Shown piece by piece: positions 9,682-17,770 of a stretch of 64,000 bases of DNA. Both the position numbers and the translations under genes were made by a program. Position 1 is the first letter of the stretch, and each line of letters starts with the position of its first letter. The notes beneath the pieces were generated by a model. The model saw nothing but the letters and a program-made list of their open reading frames with translations. It was not told the DNA's origin and did not search any database. The stretch comes from Sutcliffiella rhizosphaerae (lineage in GTDB: Bacteria; Bacillota; Bacilli; Bacillales; Bacillaceae_I): contig NZ_CAKJTJ010000012.1 of assembly GCF_917563925.1 (NCBI RefSeq), forward strand, positions 41,953 to 105,952, read 5' to 3'.

Positions 9682-9798
9682 GCGATGAGCTGAATTGTGT
9701 AAGTCGATGAACACGCTGTTTAAGCAAGGCATGAATGTGGTCATGCTGTTTATCGCCTCAATACGCAAGAAGGCACCTTTTTAGGTGCCTTCTTTTTT
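9682..9798 (+). ncRNA. Candidate small RNA or attenuated leader, about 115 nt
   Basis: Between the divergent argC and the oxidoreductase gene, a promoter-like sequence is followed by about 115 bases with internal hairpins (GCATGA/TCATGC around 9729-9747) and a very strong intrinsic terminator at 9767-9798. The segment has no convincing coding frame. I do not recognise an Rfam family; it does not show the T-box, preQ1 or yybP-ykoY consensus. It could be a free-standing small RNA or a leader regulating the gene that begins at 9930. The 3' end is well supported; the 5' end is a guess from the promoter. Confidence 0.45.
9767..9798 (+). terminator. Strong intrinsic terminator
   Basis: AAGAAGGCACCT and AGGTGCCTTCTT pair perfectly over 12 bases around a 4-base loop and run into a T tract ending at 9798. 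The T tract is on the plus strand only, so a plus-strand transcript must end here although no annotated gene precedes it. Confidence 0.85.
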
Positions 9799-9888
9799 AG
9801 TTTCATCCTCTTGTTTTTGTTCGTGGTCTGCTCAAATACTTATCAAGGTTGGACTAAACTCTTCTGCTTTTCTAAATTTTTCTTCTTT

Positions 9889-9897
9889 TGATATAAT
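9889..9897 (+). promoter_or_regulatory. Extended -10 element before the oxidoreductase gene
   Basis: TGATATAAT is a consensus extended -10 hexamer 33 bases before the TTG start at 9930. No clear -35 lies 17 bases upstream, which extended -10 promoters can tolerate. It would let the gene be transcribed independently of the upstream small RNA. Confidence 0.45.
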
Positions 9898-9929
9898 AGC
9901 TACATCATGAAATGAAAGAAGGAATTATA

Positions 9930-10937
9930 TTGGTACGCTTTGGTATTATAGGAACAAATCGGATTACAGAGTCCTTTATAGATGCAGCAAGAGAGCTAAA
10001 TGACTTTAAATTATCAGCCATCTATTCAAGAAAACAGGAAACTGCCACTGATTTTGCAGCTAAATATGATGTAGAGCATACATACACGGATTTGAATGAA
10101 TTTGCAAAAAGCGAACATACTGATGCAGTCTACATTGCCAGTCCTAACTCTTTACATTCCAGTCAGGCGATTACTTGTATGCAACATGGAAAACATGTAA
10201 TTTGCGAAAAACCATTTGCCTCCACTTCAAAGGAAGTAGAACAAATGATAGATGTTGCCAGAAGGAACGATGTAGTTCTAATGGAGGCAATGAAATCAAC
10301 TGTATTACCAAATTTTATTACTATTAAAGAGAACTTGCACAAAATTGGAAAAGTCCGCAGATACTGTGCAAGCTACTGTCAATATTCCTCACGATATGAT
10401 AAGTATAAAGAAGGTATTGTTCTCAATGCCTTTAAACCAGAGTTTTCTAATGGCGCATTAATGGATATTGGAATATATACCATTTACCCTATGGTCGCTC
10501 TTTTTGGTAAACCTAAATTCTTACATGCGAGTTCGTATATGCTCTCTACTGGTGTAGACGGGCAAGGTAGTATCATGTTTACTTTTGATGAAATGGAAGC
10601 GACCGTTAATTATTCAAAAATTGCAGATTCTTTTCTTCCTACTGAAATCCAAGGTGAAGCAGGTAGTATGATTATTGACAAGATACACACTCCTGAGAAT
10701 GTAAGAATACTCTACCGGAATGGTTCGGAAGAAGTCTTAACAGTTTCTCAACTTTCCAAGTCCATGTACTATGAAGCGAAAGAATTTATAGACCTAATAA
10801 ATAGTGGAAAAAAAGAATCGTCACTAAACTCCCATAATAATTCATTGCAAACAATCAAGTTAATAGAAGAAGCAAGAAGAATAACCGGGATTGTCTATCC
10901 AGCAGATCTAACAAATAACGAAAGGGACCGCCATTAG
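9930..10937 (+). CDS. Gfo/Idh/MocA family NAD(P)-dependent oxidoreductase
   Basis: The protein has an N-terminal Rossmann fold (MVRFGIIGTNRITESF) and the family motif VICEKPFAS near residue 95, followed by the C-terminal alpha/beta substrate domain. Family members oxidise or reduce sugars, inositols or related polyols; the substrate cannot be read from the sequence. I start at the TTG at 9930 because AAGGA sits six bases upstream; the ATG at 9912 has no ribosome binding site. That gives 335 residues. The gene stands alone: an upstream terminator isolates it from the small RNA, and its stop codon lies within the loop of its own terminator. Confidence 0.88.
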   Translation: MVRFGIIGTNRITESFIDAARELNDFKLSAIYSRKQETATDFAAKYDVEHTYTDLNEFAKSEHTDAVYIASPNSLHSSQAITCMQHGKHVICEKPFASTSKEVEQMIDVARRNDVVLMEAMKSTVLPNFITIKENLHKIGKVRRYCASYCQYSSRYDKYKEGIVLNAFKPEFSNGALMDIGIYTIYPMVALFGKPKFLHASSYMLSTGVDGQGSIMFTFDEMEATVNYSKIADSFLPTEIQGEAGSMIIDKIHTPENVRILYRNGSEEVLTVSQLSKSMYYEAKEFIDLINSGKKESSLNSHNNSLQTIKLIEEARRITGIVYPADLTNNERDRH

Positions 10938-10955
10938 ATGGCTGGTCCCTTTTTC
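10922..10955 (+). terminator. Intrinsic terminator of the oxidoreductase gene
   Basis: AAAGGGACC-GCCAT pairs with ATGGC-TGGTCCCTTT around a short loop that contains the TAG stop codon, then runs into TTTTT. Confidence 0.85.
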
Positions 10956-11020
10956 TAGTAAACTATTACCCAATTTATTAAATCTATTAAAAATGGACTA
11001 TAGGCAGAGGTCATTCGTCC

Positions 11021-11049
11021 ACTCTTTTCTCTATTAAATTCATACAATG
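11021..11049 (+). promoter_or_regulatory. Possible sigma-K promoter of the coat genes
   Basis: CATACAATG at 11041 resembles the sigma-K -10 element (CATA-N3-TA) with one mismatch, and an AC dinucleotide lies 18 bases upstream at 11021. The two genes that follow look like outer coat genes, which are normally sigma-K-dependent late in sporulation. The evidence is a weak motif plus context. Confidence 0.35.
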
Positions 11050-11077
11050 TGGTAGATAAGAAAAGGGGGTGTAAGGA

Positions 11078-11293
11078 ATGGCAGAAAGTAAAAAATTACA
11101 AAGCGACATTTCTAATCTGACTCAATCTACAACCAATATGATGCTACAAAATGTTTTAAAGAAACACAAAGTAAAACTAAATGGAGATAATCTCTCCAAA
11201 GATCAAAAAGCGCAACTTCGTAAGCTGGTTGCAGATATTCAGGATTCCTTTGGAAAACTGGAAAAGCTTCAAAATGAAGAAAAAAATCAATAA
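11078..11293 (+). CDS. cotW: CotW-like spore coat protein
   Basis: This 71-residue, highly charged protein resembles the first part of B. subtilis CotW: the segment MMLQNVLKKHKV followed by LRKLVADIQDSF has the same pattern of hydrophobic and charged residues as the CotW region I recall. CotW is an insoluble-fraction coat protein encoded with CotX. GGGGGTG lies six bases before the ATG. The next gene, 27 bases downstream, is CotX-like, which supports the assignment. It is shorter than B. subtilis CotW (about 105 residues), lacking the basic C-terminal tail. Recognition is from memory of the family, not from an alignment. Confidence 0.6.
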   Translation: MAESKKLQSDISNLTQSTTNMMLQNVLKKHKVKLNGDNLSKDQKAQLRKLVADIQDSFGKLEKLQNEEKNQ

Positions 11294-11320
11294 AACAAAT
11301 CTTAATGGGGGATTTTTATA

Positions 11321-11791
11321 ATGAGAAATGTAGACAACTGGTTATTTGGAAGTAGAGAATGCTCAAACTCTTGTAATAACACTTGGAACGCATTAGATGA
11401 GAGAAGTAGACATCCACTAGATGATATAGCTCAAGAAGCTGACCAAGTAAATAAAATGATTCAAAAATCATTTGAGCAAATAGTCATTAGAAATTCTTGT
11501 GATGTAGAAGTTTCCACAACTGATACAAAAATTGCCGCTTCTTTACAGGCTGCTATTCAAGCTGCAATTGCTTTAGTTATTAGTGTAAGTATTGCAGATA
11601 GCAGCAAAGCAGAAACAATCACTCAAGAACTACTACAAAAATCTAAGTCCGTTCAAGTAAATCATCAACAAACTGTCATTGAAAATTCTAAAGGTGTACG
11701 TGTAGCAACAACTGATACAGACGTTACCCTTAACATTCAATTGTTAATTCAATTATTAATTGCTTTGGTTGTTAGTGTAGATATTCTATAA
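11321..11791 (+). CDS. cotX: CotX-like spore coat protein with two coat-X repeats
   Basis: The 156-residue protein has an N-terminal segment rich in Cys and Asn, the HPLDDIAQEADQVN motif typical of CotX, and then two copies of the coat-X repeat at about 48-92 and 110-156. Each repeat reads roughly Q-x-I/V-x-N-S-x2-V-x-V-x-TTDT followed by a hydrophobic QAAIQAAIALVISV-type strand. CotX builds the crust/insoluble fraction of the outer coat. It follows the cotW-like gene by 27 bases with GGGGGA before the start, so the two are probably co-transcribed in the mother cell. Length and repeat number fit the family. Confidence 0.85.
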   Translation: MRNVDNWLFGSRECSNSCNNTWNALDERSRHPLDDIAQEADQVNKMIQKSFEQIVIRNSCDVEVSTTDTKIAASLQAAIQAAIALVISVSIADSSKAETITQELLQKSKSVQVNHQQTVIENSKGVRVATTDTDVTLNIQLLIQLLIALVVSVDIL

Positions 11792-11851
11792 TTGGAAGCT
11801 TTGCCCTCTTTCAAAATACTAGATGCTTATGCTACACTCCTTTCTTATCAT

Positions 11852-11877
11852 GAAAAACGACCCGCCTATCGTTTTTC
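11852..11877 (+). terminator. Terminator-like hairpin after cotX
   Basis: GAAAAACGA at 11852-11860 pairs with TCGTTTTTC at 11869-11877 around an 8-base loop. The stem is AT-rich and the following T run is interrupted, so it is a weak terminator or a simple palindrome. Confidence 0.4.
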
Positions 11878-11952
11878 AAACTTTTCATCAACTTTTTAGC
11901 CTCCTCTGTTAAACCCATCTTACACCACCACACCTATAAATAGAACGGGAAC

Positions 11953-11980
11953 GAAGAAGATCCTTAGTGATCTTCTTTCA
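11953..11980 (+). repeat. 28-base hairpin repeat, left copy
   Basis: AAGAAGATC and GATCTTCTT form a perfect 9-bp stem with loop CTTAGT. The same 28 bases recur exactly at 12197-12224, framing the GC-rich element between them. The hairpin could serve as a terminator in either direction. Confidence 0.8.
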
Positions 11981-11983
11981 GTG

Positions 11984-12170
11984 TGTAGACAAAGGTACTT
12001 TTCTTATGTTAACGCGATTCCTATGTTGATCGTAGTGAAAGACGCGAAGACTCCTGCGGGAGGAAGGGACATGGGAAACCCCGCAGGGCGCAAGCCCGAG
12101 GAGGTTCCCGGACCGCCCGCGGAAAGCGAAGCGTCTGCAACGAAGATCAACAGTTAAATGCAAGTCTACA
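11984..12170. repeat. GC-rich palindromic element with TGTAGAC ends (MITE-like)
   Basis: This 187-bp stretch is far richer in G and C than its surroundings. It starts with TGTAGAC and ends with the exact complement GTCTACA, and its interior is an imperfect inverted repeat (GTTGATC ... GATCAAC, GACGC ... GCGTC, CCTGCGGG ... CCCGCGG). It has no coding potential: a 61-codon frame on the minus strand is a composition artefact. The core resembles GC-rich intergenic repeats that I know to be common in Bacillaceae, and the sequence at 63.9-64.0 kb shares the CGCTTTCCGCGGG core in the same strand sense as this element's complement. Confidence 0.75.
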
Positions 12171-12196
12171 AATAATTTGGGTTTGTCAACAGTCTG

Positions 12197-12224
12197 GAAG
12201 AAGATCCTTAGTGATCTTCTTTCA
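12197..12224 (+). repeat. 28-base hairpin repeat, right copy
   Basis: An exact copy of 11953-11980, 244 bases downstream and on the other side of the GC-rich element. The remainder of the 665-base gap between cotX and the next gene shows no other feature I can name. Confidence 0.8.
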
Positions 12225-12456
12225 CTTTGTCAAGAATCTTTTCTAAGTTCCTGAGGCTTTTAACCCGTAAATAGCCGGCTTCTGAACTTTTTTCTAGCAA
12301 GATCTTGAAAACCTTCCCTTCTTCTTCCTTAGCTTATTTCATGCTAGTATTTTATAGCCAATCGCCTAGTTTTTAAAAATATAAAATCAATTATGGACTT
12401 TCTTCATATGATGAAATATATTACCAAACTTCAGGAGAAGAAAAAGGAGTTAGCAT

Positions 12457-13287
12457 ATGAGAGAATTTGAAAAGGAGTTAACTGCAGAACCTAAAATTTT
12501 CGCACGACCTACAAGTGCAACATCCAATCAGCAAGAATTCAGAAAAAATTTTTTAAAGACAATTCTTGAAGAACAGAAAGAAATAAATAGAGCTATTACT
12601 TCATCCTTTGAAAAAATACATGATAATTTTGAAGTTAATAAACAAGTGCAAGAAAATTACTATATCGACCTTTTAAAAAAGCTTCAAACACAGGATTCAA
12701 AAAGCGATGAATTAAAGGAAAACATCATCATAAATGAGAAAGCTAATATGGAATTAGGATTAAAAATTGAAAAACTAAAAGTATATATCAATGAACAAAT
12801 TCATCTTGAATTAAAAGAAAGGTTATCAAAGCTGGAACGTTTATTTGAAGAAGAAAAATTAATAAATCAAGCAACCATCGACCAACTTGCCCATCAAGAA
12901 GATTTAACTAGAACTATAATTTCAAGGCTAGAAAAATCAGAAAGTTTATATGAGGACATTCATGCTACTTTATCTCAACAAGAATCATTGCATAAACAAA
13001 TTAATGAAAAATTAGATGTTCAGGAAATGTTTCATAAAACAGTCATGCAGCGTCTAGACACACAGGATAAAATGTCACAAAAGCTGACCGAACAACTCGA
13101 AATATTAAAGAAAACCATTTTAGAAAGATTAGAAGCAACTATTTCTTCCATTGAATGGAGATATAAACAAACCCTTCAATACTTTGGAGGAATCTTCGGC
13201 TTAAAGGATAGAGTGATACAAAAGCAACAAACATTACCAGAACAACAAGAGCTAGAGGAAGAAAAAGTGGAAGTGGAAATAAAGTAA
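12457..13287 (+). CDS. Coiled-coil protein of unknown function
   Basis: I do not recognise this 276-residue protein. From about residue 25 to 235 it is almost all Glu, Lys, Gln, Leu and Ile in heptad-like spacing, with irregular repeats of the type QE-x-LHKQINEKLD-x-QE, so a long coiled coil is likely. It has no signal peptide or membrane segment. A short conserved-looking patch (EWRYKQTLQYFGGIFGLKDR, about 239-258) precedes an acidic tail. AAAGGAG lies seven bases before the ATG. It follows the coat genes after a 665-base gap, so a role in the spore coat is possible but only by neighbourhood. Confidence 0.7.
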   Translation: MREFEKELTAEPKIFARPTSATSNQQEFRKNFLKTILEEQKEINRAITSSFEKIHDNFEVNKQVQENYYIDLLKKLQTQDSKSDELKENIIINEKANMELGLKIEKLKVYINEQIHLELKERLSKLERLFEEEKLINQATIDQLAHQEDLTRTIISRLEKSESLYEDIHATLSQQESLHKQINEKLDVQEMFHKTVMQRLDTQDKMSQKLTEQLEILKKTILERLEATISSIEWRYKQTLQYFGGIFGLKDRVIQKQQTLPEQQELEEEKVEVEIK

Positions 13288-13308
13288 CAACATATCCATA
13301 TTAGCAAG

Positions 13309-13350
13309 ACTGTAGTCAATTTCCCTGAGGTTGTCTACAGCTTTTTGTTT
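13309..13350 (+). terminator. Terminator of the coiled-coil gene
   Basis: CTGTAG-T-CAA at 13310-13319 pairs with TTG-T-CTACAG at 13331-13340 and is followed by CTTTTTGTTTT. Confidence 0.75.
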
Positions 13351-13484
13351 TATTTATAGTCAGCTTCCTTTCTCCATCCTTCCTATGCAATTCCATTTAG
13401 AACAAGGTAATAATGTTATTTTGTTTGATTTTTCTAAATATTCATTCTAATATACAAGTATCATTCTTTTAAGGGGACTAAATT

Positions 13485-15122
13485 ATGGAAAAGTTGGTAC
13501 ATAAAACAATTGGACAACTTTTGGATGATACTGTTTCGAAGTATCCTGACAAAGAAGCAGTTGTATATGTAGAGGAAGATTTACGTTACACGTATACAGA
13601 ATTTCAACAAATCATCAATCAAGCTGCCAAAGGTCTAATGAGCTTAGGAATTAAAAAAGGTGATCATATTGCAATCTGGGCATCCAATAAACCCGAATGG
13701 GTAATTACTCAATTTGCCAGCGCCAAAATTGGAGCAGTACTAGTTACAGTAAACACAAGTTATCAAATCAAAGAGCTTGAGTATTTGTTACGCCAATCTG
13801 ATTCAACTACACTTATTCTAATGGATGAGTTTAAAAGTGAAAATTATTTAGAAATTCTGTATCAATTATGTCCAGAACTACGTCAATCCAAGGTGGGAGA
13901 ATTAAAAGCTAATAAACTTCCACTATTAAAGAATATAATATATTTAGGATCTGACAATCACCCAGGCATGTATAGCTGGACTGATTTACTTGAAAAAGGT
14001 TCTACTATATCAGATGAAGACCTTTTTATTAGGCAAAATAACACTTTCCCTCAAGAAGTCATCAACATGCAGTATACTTCTGGGACAACGGGATTTCCAA
14101 AAGGAGTAATGCTCACCCATTCAAACATAATTAACAACGCTATCAATGTAGCAGAATGTCAAAAAATTACTTCAGTAGATAAAATTTGTATCCCCGTCCC
14201 TTTTTTTCATTGCTTTGGGTGTGTGATGGGTACTTTAGCTTCAGTTGCTACAGGTGCAACTATGGTCCCTCTCATAATGTTTGATCCCCTTCAAGTACTT
14301 AGAGCTGTGGAACAAGAAGACTGTACGGCTCTTTATGGGGTACCGACCATGTTTATTGCTGAATTAAACCATCCTGATTTTCCCAAATATAATTTATCTA
14401 GTTTAAGAACCGGAATTATGGCTGGCTCACCATGTCCAACTGAAATAATGAAAAAAGTAGTACATGAAATGGGAGCGACTGAAATTACGATTGCATACGG
14501 ACAAACAGAAGCCTCACCTGTCATCTCACAAACAAGAACCCATGATTCAATAGAAAGACGAGTGTCAACAGTTGGAAGCGCTTTAAACAATGTGGAGGTA
14601 AAGATTGTGGACCCAGTAACTAGAGAAGAATTGCCAACTGGAGATCAAGGAGAGCTTTGTACAAGGGGCTACCACGTCATGCGTGGCTACTACAAAATGC
14701 CAGACCAGACTAAAGATACAATTGATGAAGATGGATGGCTGCATACTGGAGACCTTGCAACAATGGATAAGGAAGGTTATCTCGTAATAACGGGTAGACT
14801 AAAAGATATGATTATTCGTGGGGGAGAAAATATTTACCCGCGTGAAATTGAAGAATTTCTTTATACTCACCCAAAAGTGTTTGATGTTCAAGTAGTCGGG
14901 GTGCCTGATGAAAAGTTTGGAGAACAAGTAGCAGCTTTTATTAAGGTTAAACCTGGTGAAACTCTAAATGAATCAGAAATAAAGGAGTATTGTAAAGGTA
15001 ATATCTCTAATTTTAAAATACCCTTCTTTGTAGAATTTCTGGATAATTATCCTATGACTGCATCAGGTAAGATTCAAAAATTCAAGTTGAGAGAGCTTGT
15101 AGAAAAATCATTATTTTCCTGA
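13485..15122 (+). CDS. yngI: Fatty acyl-CoA synthetase, AMP-binding (YngI-type)
   Basis: The enzyme activates a carboxylic acid, probably a medium-chain fatty acid, to its CoA thioester through an acyl-adenylate. The 545 residues match B. subtilis YngI closely in my memory (IWASNKPEW, VPFFHCFGCV, IMAGSPCP). Adenylate-forming motifs are complete: QYTSGTTGFPKG near 195, YGQTEASP near 344, TGDLA near 422, GRLKDMIIRGGENIYPREIE near 440 and the C-terminal catalytic lysine in TASGKIQKF. It is a single gene between terminators. In B. subtilis yngI belongs to a leucine/fatty acid degradation region expressed during sporulation; that context is not repeated here. Confidence 0.88.
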   Translation: MEKLVHKTIGQLLDDTVSKYPDKEAVVYVEEDLRYTYTEFQQIINQAAKGLMSLGIKKGDHIAIWASNKPEWVITQFASAKIGAVLVTVNTSYQIKELEYLLRQSDSTTLILMDEFKSENYLEILYQLCPELRQSKVGELKANKLPLLKNIIYLGSDNHPGMYSWTDLLEKGSTISDEDLFIRQNNTFPQEVINMQYTSGTTGFPKGVMLTHSNIINNAINVAECQKITSVDKICIPVPFFHCFGCVMGTLASVATGATMVPLIMFDPLQVLRAVEQEDCTALYGVPTMFIAELNHPDFPKYNLSSLRTGIMAGSPCPTEIMKKVVHEMGATEITIAYGQTEASPVISQTRTHDSIERRVSTVGSALNNVEVKIVDPVTREELPTGDQGELCTRGYHVMRGYYKMPDQTKDTIDEDGWLHTGDLATMDKEGYLVITGRLKDMIIRGGENIYPREIEEFLYTHPKVFDVQVVGVPDEKFGEQVAAFIKVKPGETLNESEIKEYCKGNISNFKIPFFVEFLDNYPMTASGKIQKFKLRELVEKSLFS

Positions 15123-15148
15123 ATTGACGTTTAATATAGTTGATTACT

Positions 15149-15220
15149 GCAACAGGCCACTAGATTTCATTGCCCAGAGATGAAAACAAAGCCTGTTGCG
15201 AGAATCAACAACGTTTTTTT
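15149..15220 (+). terminator. Nested stem-loop after the acyl-CoA synthetase gene
   Basis: GCAACAGGC at 15149 pairs with GCCTGTTGC at 15191-15199 around a loop that holds a second small hairpin (TTTCAT/ATGAAA). A T run (15214-15220) follows 14 bases later, so termination is likely but the structure is unusual. Confidence 0.5.
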
Positions 15221-15281
15221 CATCAAGTAATTCTTAAATAATCTCTAGCTGTAAGTGTTTTATTTGATAATCTATCCTCTT

Positions 15282-16301
15282 TTAATTTATAGTTCTCATA
15301 AGCTTCACCGTATGTAAAAGATCTTCCTCAGTCACGTCAAAGTGTGTAACAAACCGTACAAGAGACGGTCCAAATGTTACAGCTAGAATTCCTTTCTCTT
15401 TTAATAAACTTATATATTCTTCTGCTGTCAAACCTAACCCTTTCACATCTATCACGACGATGTTGGTTTCCACTTGGTTGACAACTTGTATCCCATTCAT
15501 TTCGTGTAAGTTTTCTGCCAGCAGTTTTGCATGAATATGGTCCTCTATGAGTCTATCCGTCATTTGAGTTAAAGCGACTAATCCTGGAGCTGCAATGATT
15601 CCAACTTGTCGTAACCCTCCCCCAAGCCTTTTTCTCCATTTTCTTGCTCGTTCAATAAAAGGTTTGGGCCCTGCTAATATGGAACCAATCGGTGCTCCTA
15701 ATCCTTTGGAAAGACATACTTGAACAGTATCTGTATATTTAGTAAAAGATTGAATGGAGCTCTGTTTACTTGCTGCCGCATTAAACAAACGTGCACCATC
15801 TAAATGAACCGGAACAGAATATTTAGATGCGATTTCATAGATTGCTTTCATGTTTGCAGAAGGAATGACAGCGCCACCTGCACGATTATGGGTATTTTCC
15901 AGACAAATCAATCCGGTTTCAGGGAAATGCTGGTCCTCCCCTCTTATCGCCGCCTCCACGTCATACGGTTCCATCATACCTCTTTTTCCTTGAATGGTTC
16001 TTGTCTGTACTCCTGCCAATGCCGCCACTGCACCCGATTCATAGTAAAATATATGAGACTCTGATTCTAAAATAATTTCATCACCCGGTCTGCAATGTGT
16101 TAGAACGGCTATTTGATTCCCTTGAGTACCACTTGTAACAAAAAGAGCTGATTCTTTTCCGAGCAATTCAGCTGCAGTTTCTTCTAGCTTTAGAACTGTT
16201 TTGTCTTCTCTATATACATCATCCCCTACTTCCGCATCATAGGCAGCCTTCCTCATTTCTAATGTCGGTTTGGTTACTGTATCACTTCTCAAATCTATCA
16301 T
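15282..16301 (-). CDS. ltaE: Low-specificity L-threonine aldolase
   Basis: A PLP-dependent enzyme that cleaves L-threonine or allo-threonine to glycine and acetaldehyde. The 339 residues begin with the family hallmark MIDLRSDTVTKPT, carry the cofactor aspartate in VHLDGARLFN (about 165-174) and the Schiff-base lysine K199 in CLSKGLGAPIGS. GGAG lies eight bases before the ATG. It is a single gene, convergent with the acyl-CoA synthetase and divergent from the Fsr-type pump. The acetaldehyde it could form would be a substrate for the dehydrogenase at 24.2 kb, but that link is only metabolic plausibility. Confidence 0.9.
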   Translation of the reverse strand: MIDLRSDTVTKPTLEMRKAAYDAEVGDDVYREDKTVLKLEETAAELLGKESALFVTSGTQGNQIAVLTHCRPGDEIILESESHIFYYESGAVAALAGVQTRTIQGKRGMMEPYDVEAAIRGEDQHFPETGLICLENTHNRAGGAVIPSANMKAIYEIASKYSVPVHLDGARLFNAAASKQSSIQSFTKYTDTVQVCLSKGLGAPIGSILAGPKPFIERARKWRKRLGGGLRQVGIIAAPGLVALTQMTDRLIEDHIHAKLLAENLHEMNGIQVVNQVETNIVVIDVKGLGLTAEEYISLLKEKGILAVTFGPSLVRFVTHFDVTEEDLLHTVKLMRTIN

Positions 16302-16448
16302 TTGAAGAACTCCTTTTTTAACTATTTATATAGTAATAGACTAACAATCTGTTATTTAATTGTCTATGTATTTCGGAATCCGTAAAATAATCACCCTTTC
16401 AAATATTTTTCGTGCTATCATAGGGTTATTGAAATTAAAGGAGTTATT

Positions 16449-17696
16449 ATGATGCAGGCACAAAAAATCAATGCTAATTCAGATCAATCAAAAGCACAAA
16501 CTGTATATCCGATTTTAATTGTTATTGGTATTGCACATCTTCTAAATGATGCATTACAGTCAGTTGTTCCGGCCTTATTTCCTGTTCTTCAAAATTCTAT
16601 GGGGCTTACCTTTACTCAATTAGGCCTAATTGCATTTGCTTTAAATGCAACTTCCTCACTCATTCAACCCATTGTTGGAATGTATACAGATAAGAAACCA
16701 TCTCCATATGCGTTACCTATTGGGCTCACGCTTTCCTTGTTTGGAATAATCGGTTTAGCATTGGCTCCTTCATTTTGGATTATTATGATTTCAGTTCTAT
16801 TCATCGGACTTGGCTCTGCTGCATTTCACCCGGAAGGTTCCAGAGTTGCGTATATGGCTGCAGGTAACCGTCGGGGATTAGCGCAATCTATTTATCAAGT
16901 GGGGGGGAATTCAGGTCAGGCATTAGCACCATTGATGGCAGCATTTATCTTGTTACCACTCGGACAAATTGGAGCACTTTGGTTTACCTTAGTAGCTGCT
17001 GCTGCAGTTGTTTTACTTTTGTACATAGCAGCCTGGTATAAACAGCAGGTAAATAAAAGCAAGCCTGTTGAAAAAATAGTAGTTCACAAAAAAACGATGA
17101 AACATGAGAAACGATTAAATGAAAACAAACGAATTATCGTTTTTTCTATTAGCCTATTAATTTTCCTAGTGTTTGCACGATCGTGGTTTCATGCAGGTAT
17201 AACAAACTTCTATGCCTTTTATGCCATAGAAAACTATGGAATACCGATTGCAGATTCACAAATATACATTTTCGTATTTTTAGGTGCAGGTGCTATCGGT
17301 ACATTTTTTGGTGGACCGCTTGCAGACCGTTTTGGAAAAAGAGTCGTTATATCACTTTCTATGTTAGGATCAGCTCCACTAGCCATCTTGCTTCCTTTTG
17401 TTGACCCAACATTTGCTTATCTTCTAATTGCCATTATTGGCTTTATCATTCTATCAAGTTTTTCTGTTACAGTAGTTTATGCACAGGAGCTTGTTCCAGG
17501 TAGAATTGGATTAGTTTCCGGATTAATTGTTGGTCTTGCTTTTGGCATGGGGGCTATTGGTTCAGTGGCACTTGGGGTTTTAGCAGATTGGATAGGATTG
17601 ACAAATACCATTATTTTCACAGTTTGTTTACCCTTAATTGGTCTGCTCACCTTTTTACTACCATCTGACCAAAAGGTGAGAGAAATGCACAACTAA
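16449..17696 (+). CDS. fsr: MFS transporter, fosmidomycin resistance (Fsr) type
   Basis: A 415-residue major facilitator with about 12 membrane segments and a basic cytoplasmic loop at about 200-230 (KKTMKHEKRLNENKR). The first segment IGIAHLLNDALQSVVPALFP and the GSAAFHPEGSRVAYMAAG motif near residue 125 are typical of Fsr pumps, which export fosmidomycin and related compounds; the natural substrate is unknown. AAGGAG lies five bases before the ATG at 16449, with a second ATG one codon later. It reads alone and divergent from ltaE. Confidence 0.85.
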   Translation: MMQAQKINANSDQSKAQTVYPILIVIGIAHLLNDALQSVVPALFPVLQNSMGLTFTQLGLIAFALNATSSLIQPIVGMYTDKKPSPYALPIGLTLSLFGIIGLALAPSFWIIMISVLFIGLGSAAFHPEGSRVAYMAAGNRRGLAQSIYQVGGNSGQALAPLMAAFILLPLGQIGALWFTLVAAAAVVLLLYIAAWYKQQVNKSKPVEKIVVHKKTMKHEKRLNENKRIIVFSISLLIFLVFARSWFHAGITNFYAFYAIENYGIPIADSQIYIFVFLGAGAIGTFFGGPLADRFGKRVVISLSMLGSAPLAILLPFVDPTFAYLLIAIIGFIILSSFSVTVVYAQELVPGRIGLVSGLIVGLAFGMGAIGSVALGVLADWIGLTNTIIFTVCLPLIGLLTFLLPSDQKVREMHN

Positions 17697-17770
17697 TTTA
17701 GTTGACCAAGTTTATTGGGGTGCCTATACTAAATTAGGTGTAAATAAGATTTTTGAAAATGGTGATGAAA

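Noticed and set aside
9530..9929. T-box, preQ1 or other known riboswitch before argC or the oxidoreductase gene
   Set aside because: None of the conserved strings of those classes is present; I keep only a generic small RNA candidate.
11978..12163. 61-codon frame on the minus strand
   Set aside because: It lies wholly in the GC-rich palindromic element, has no ribosome site and has an odd, Arg- and Ser-rich composition typical of a non-coding repeat.
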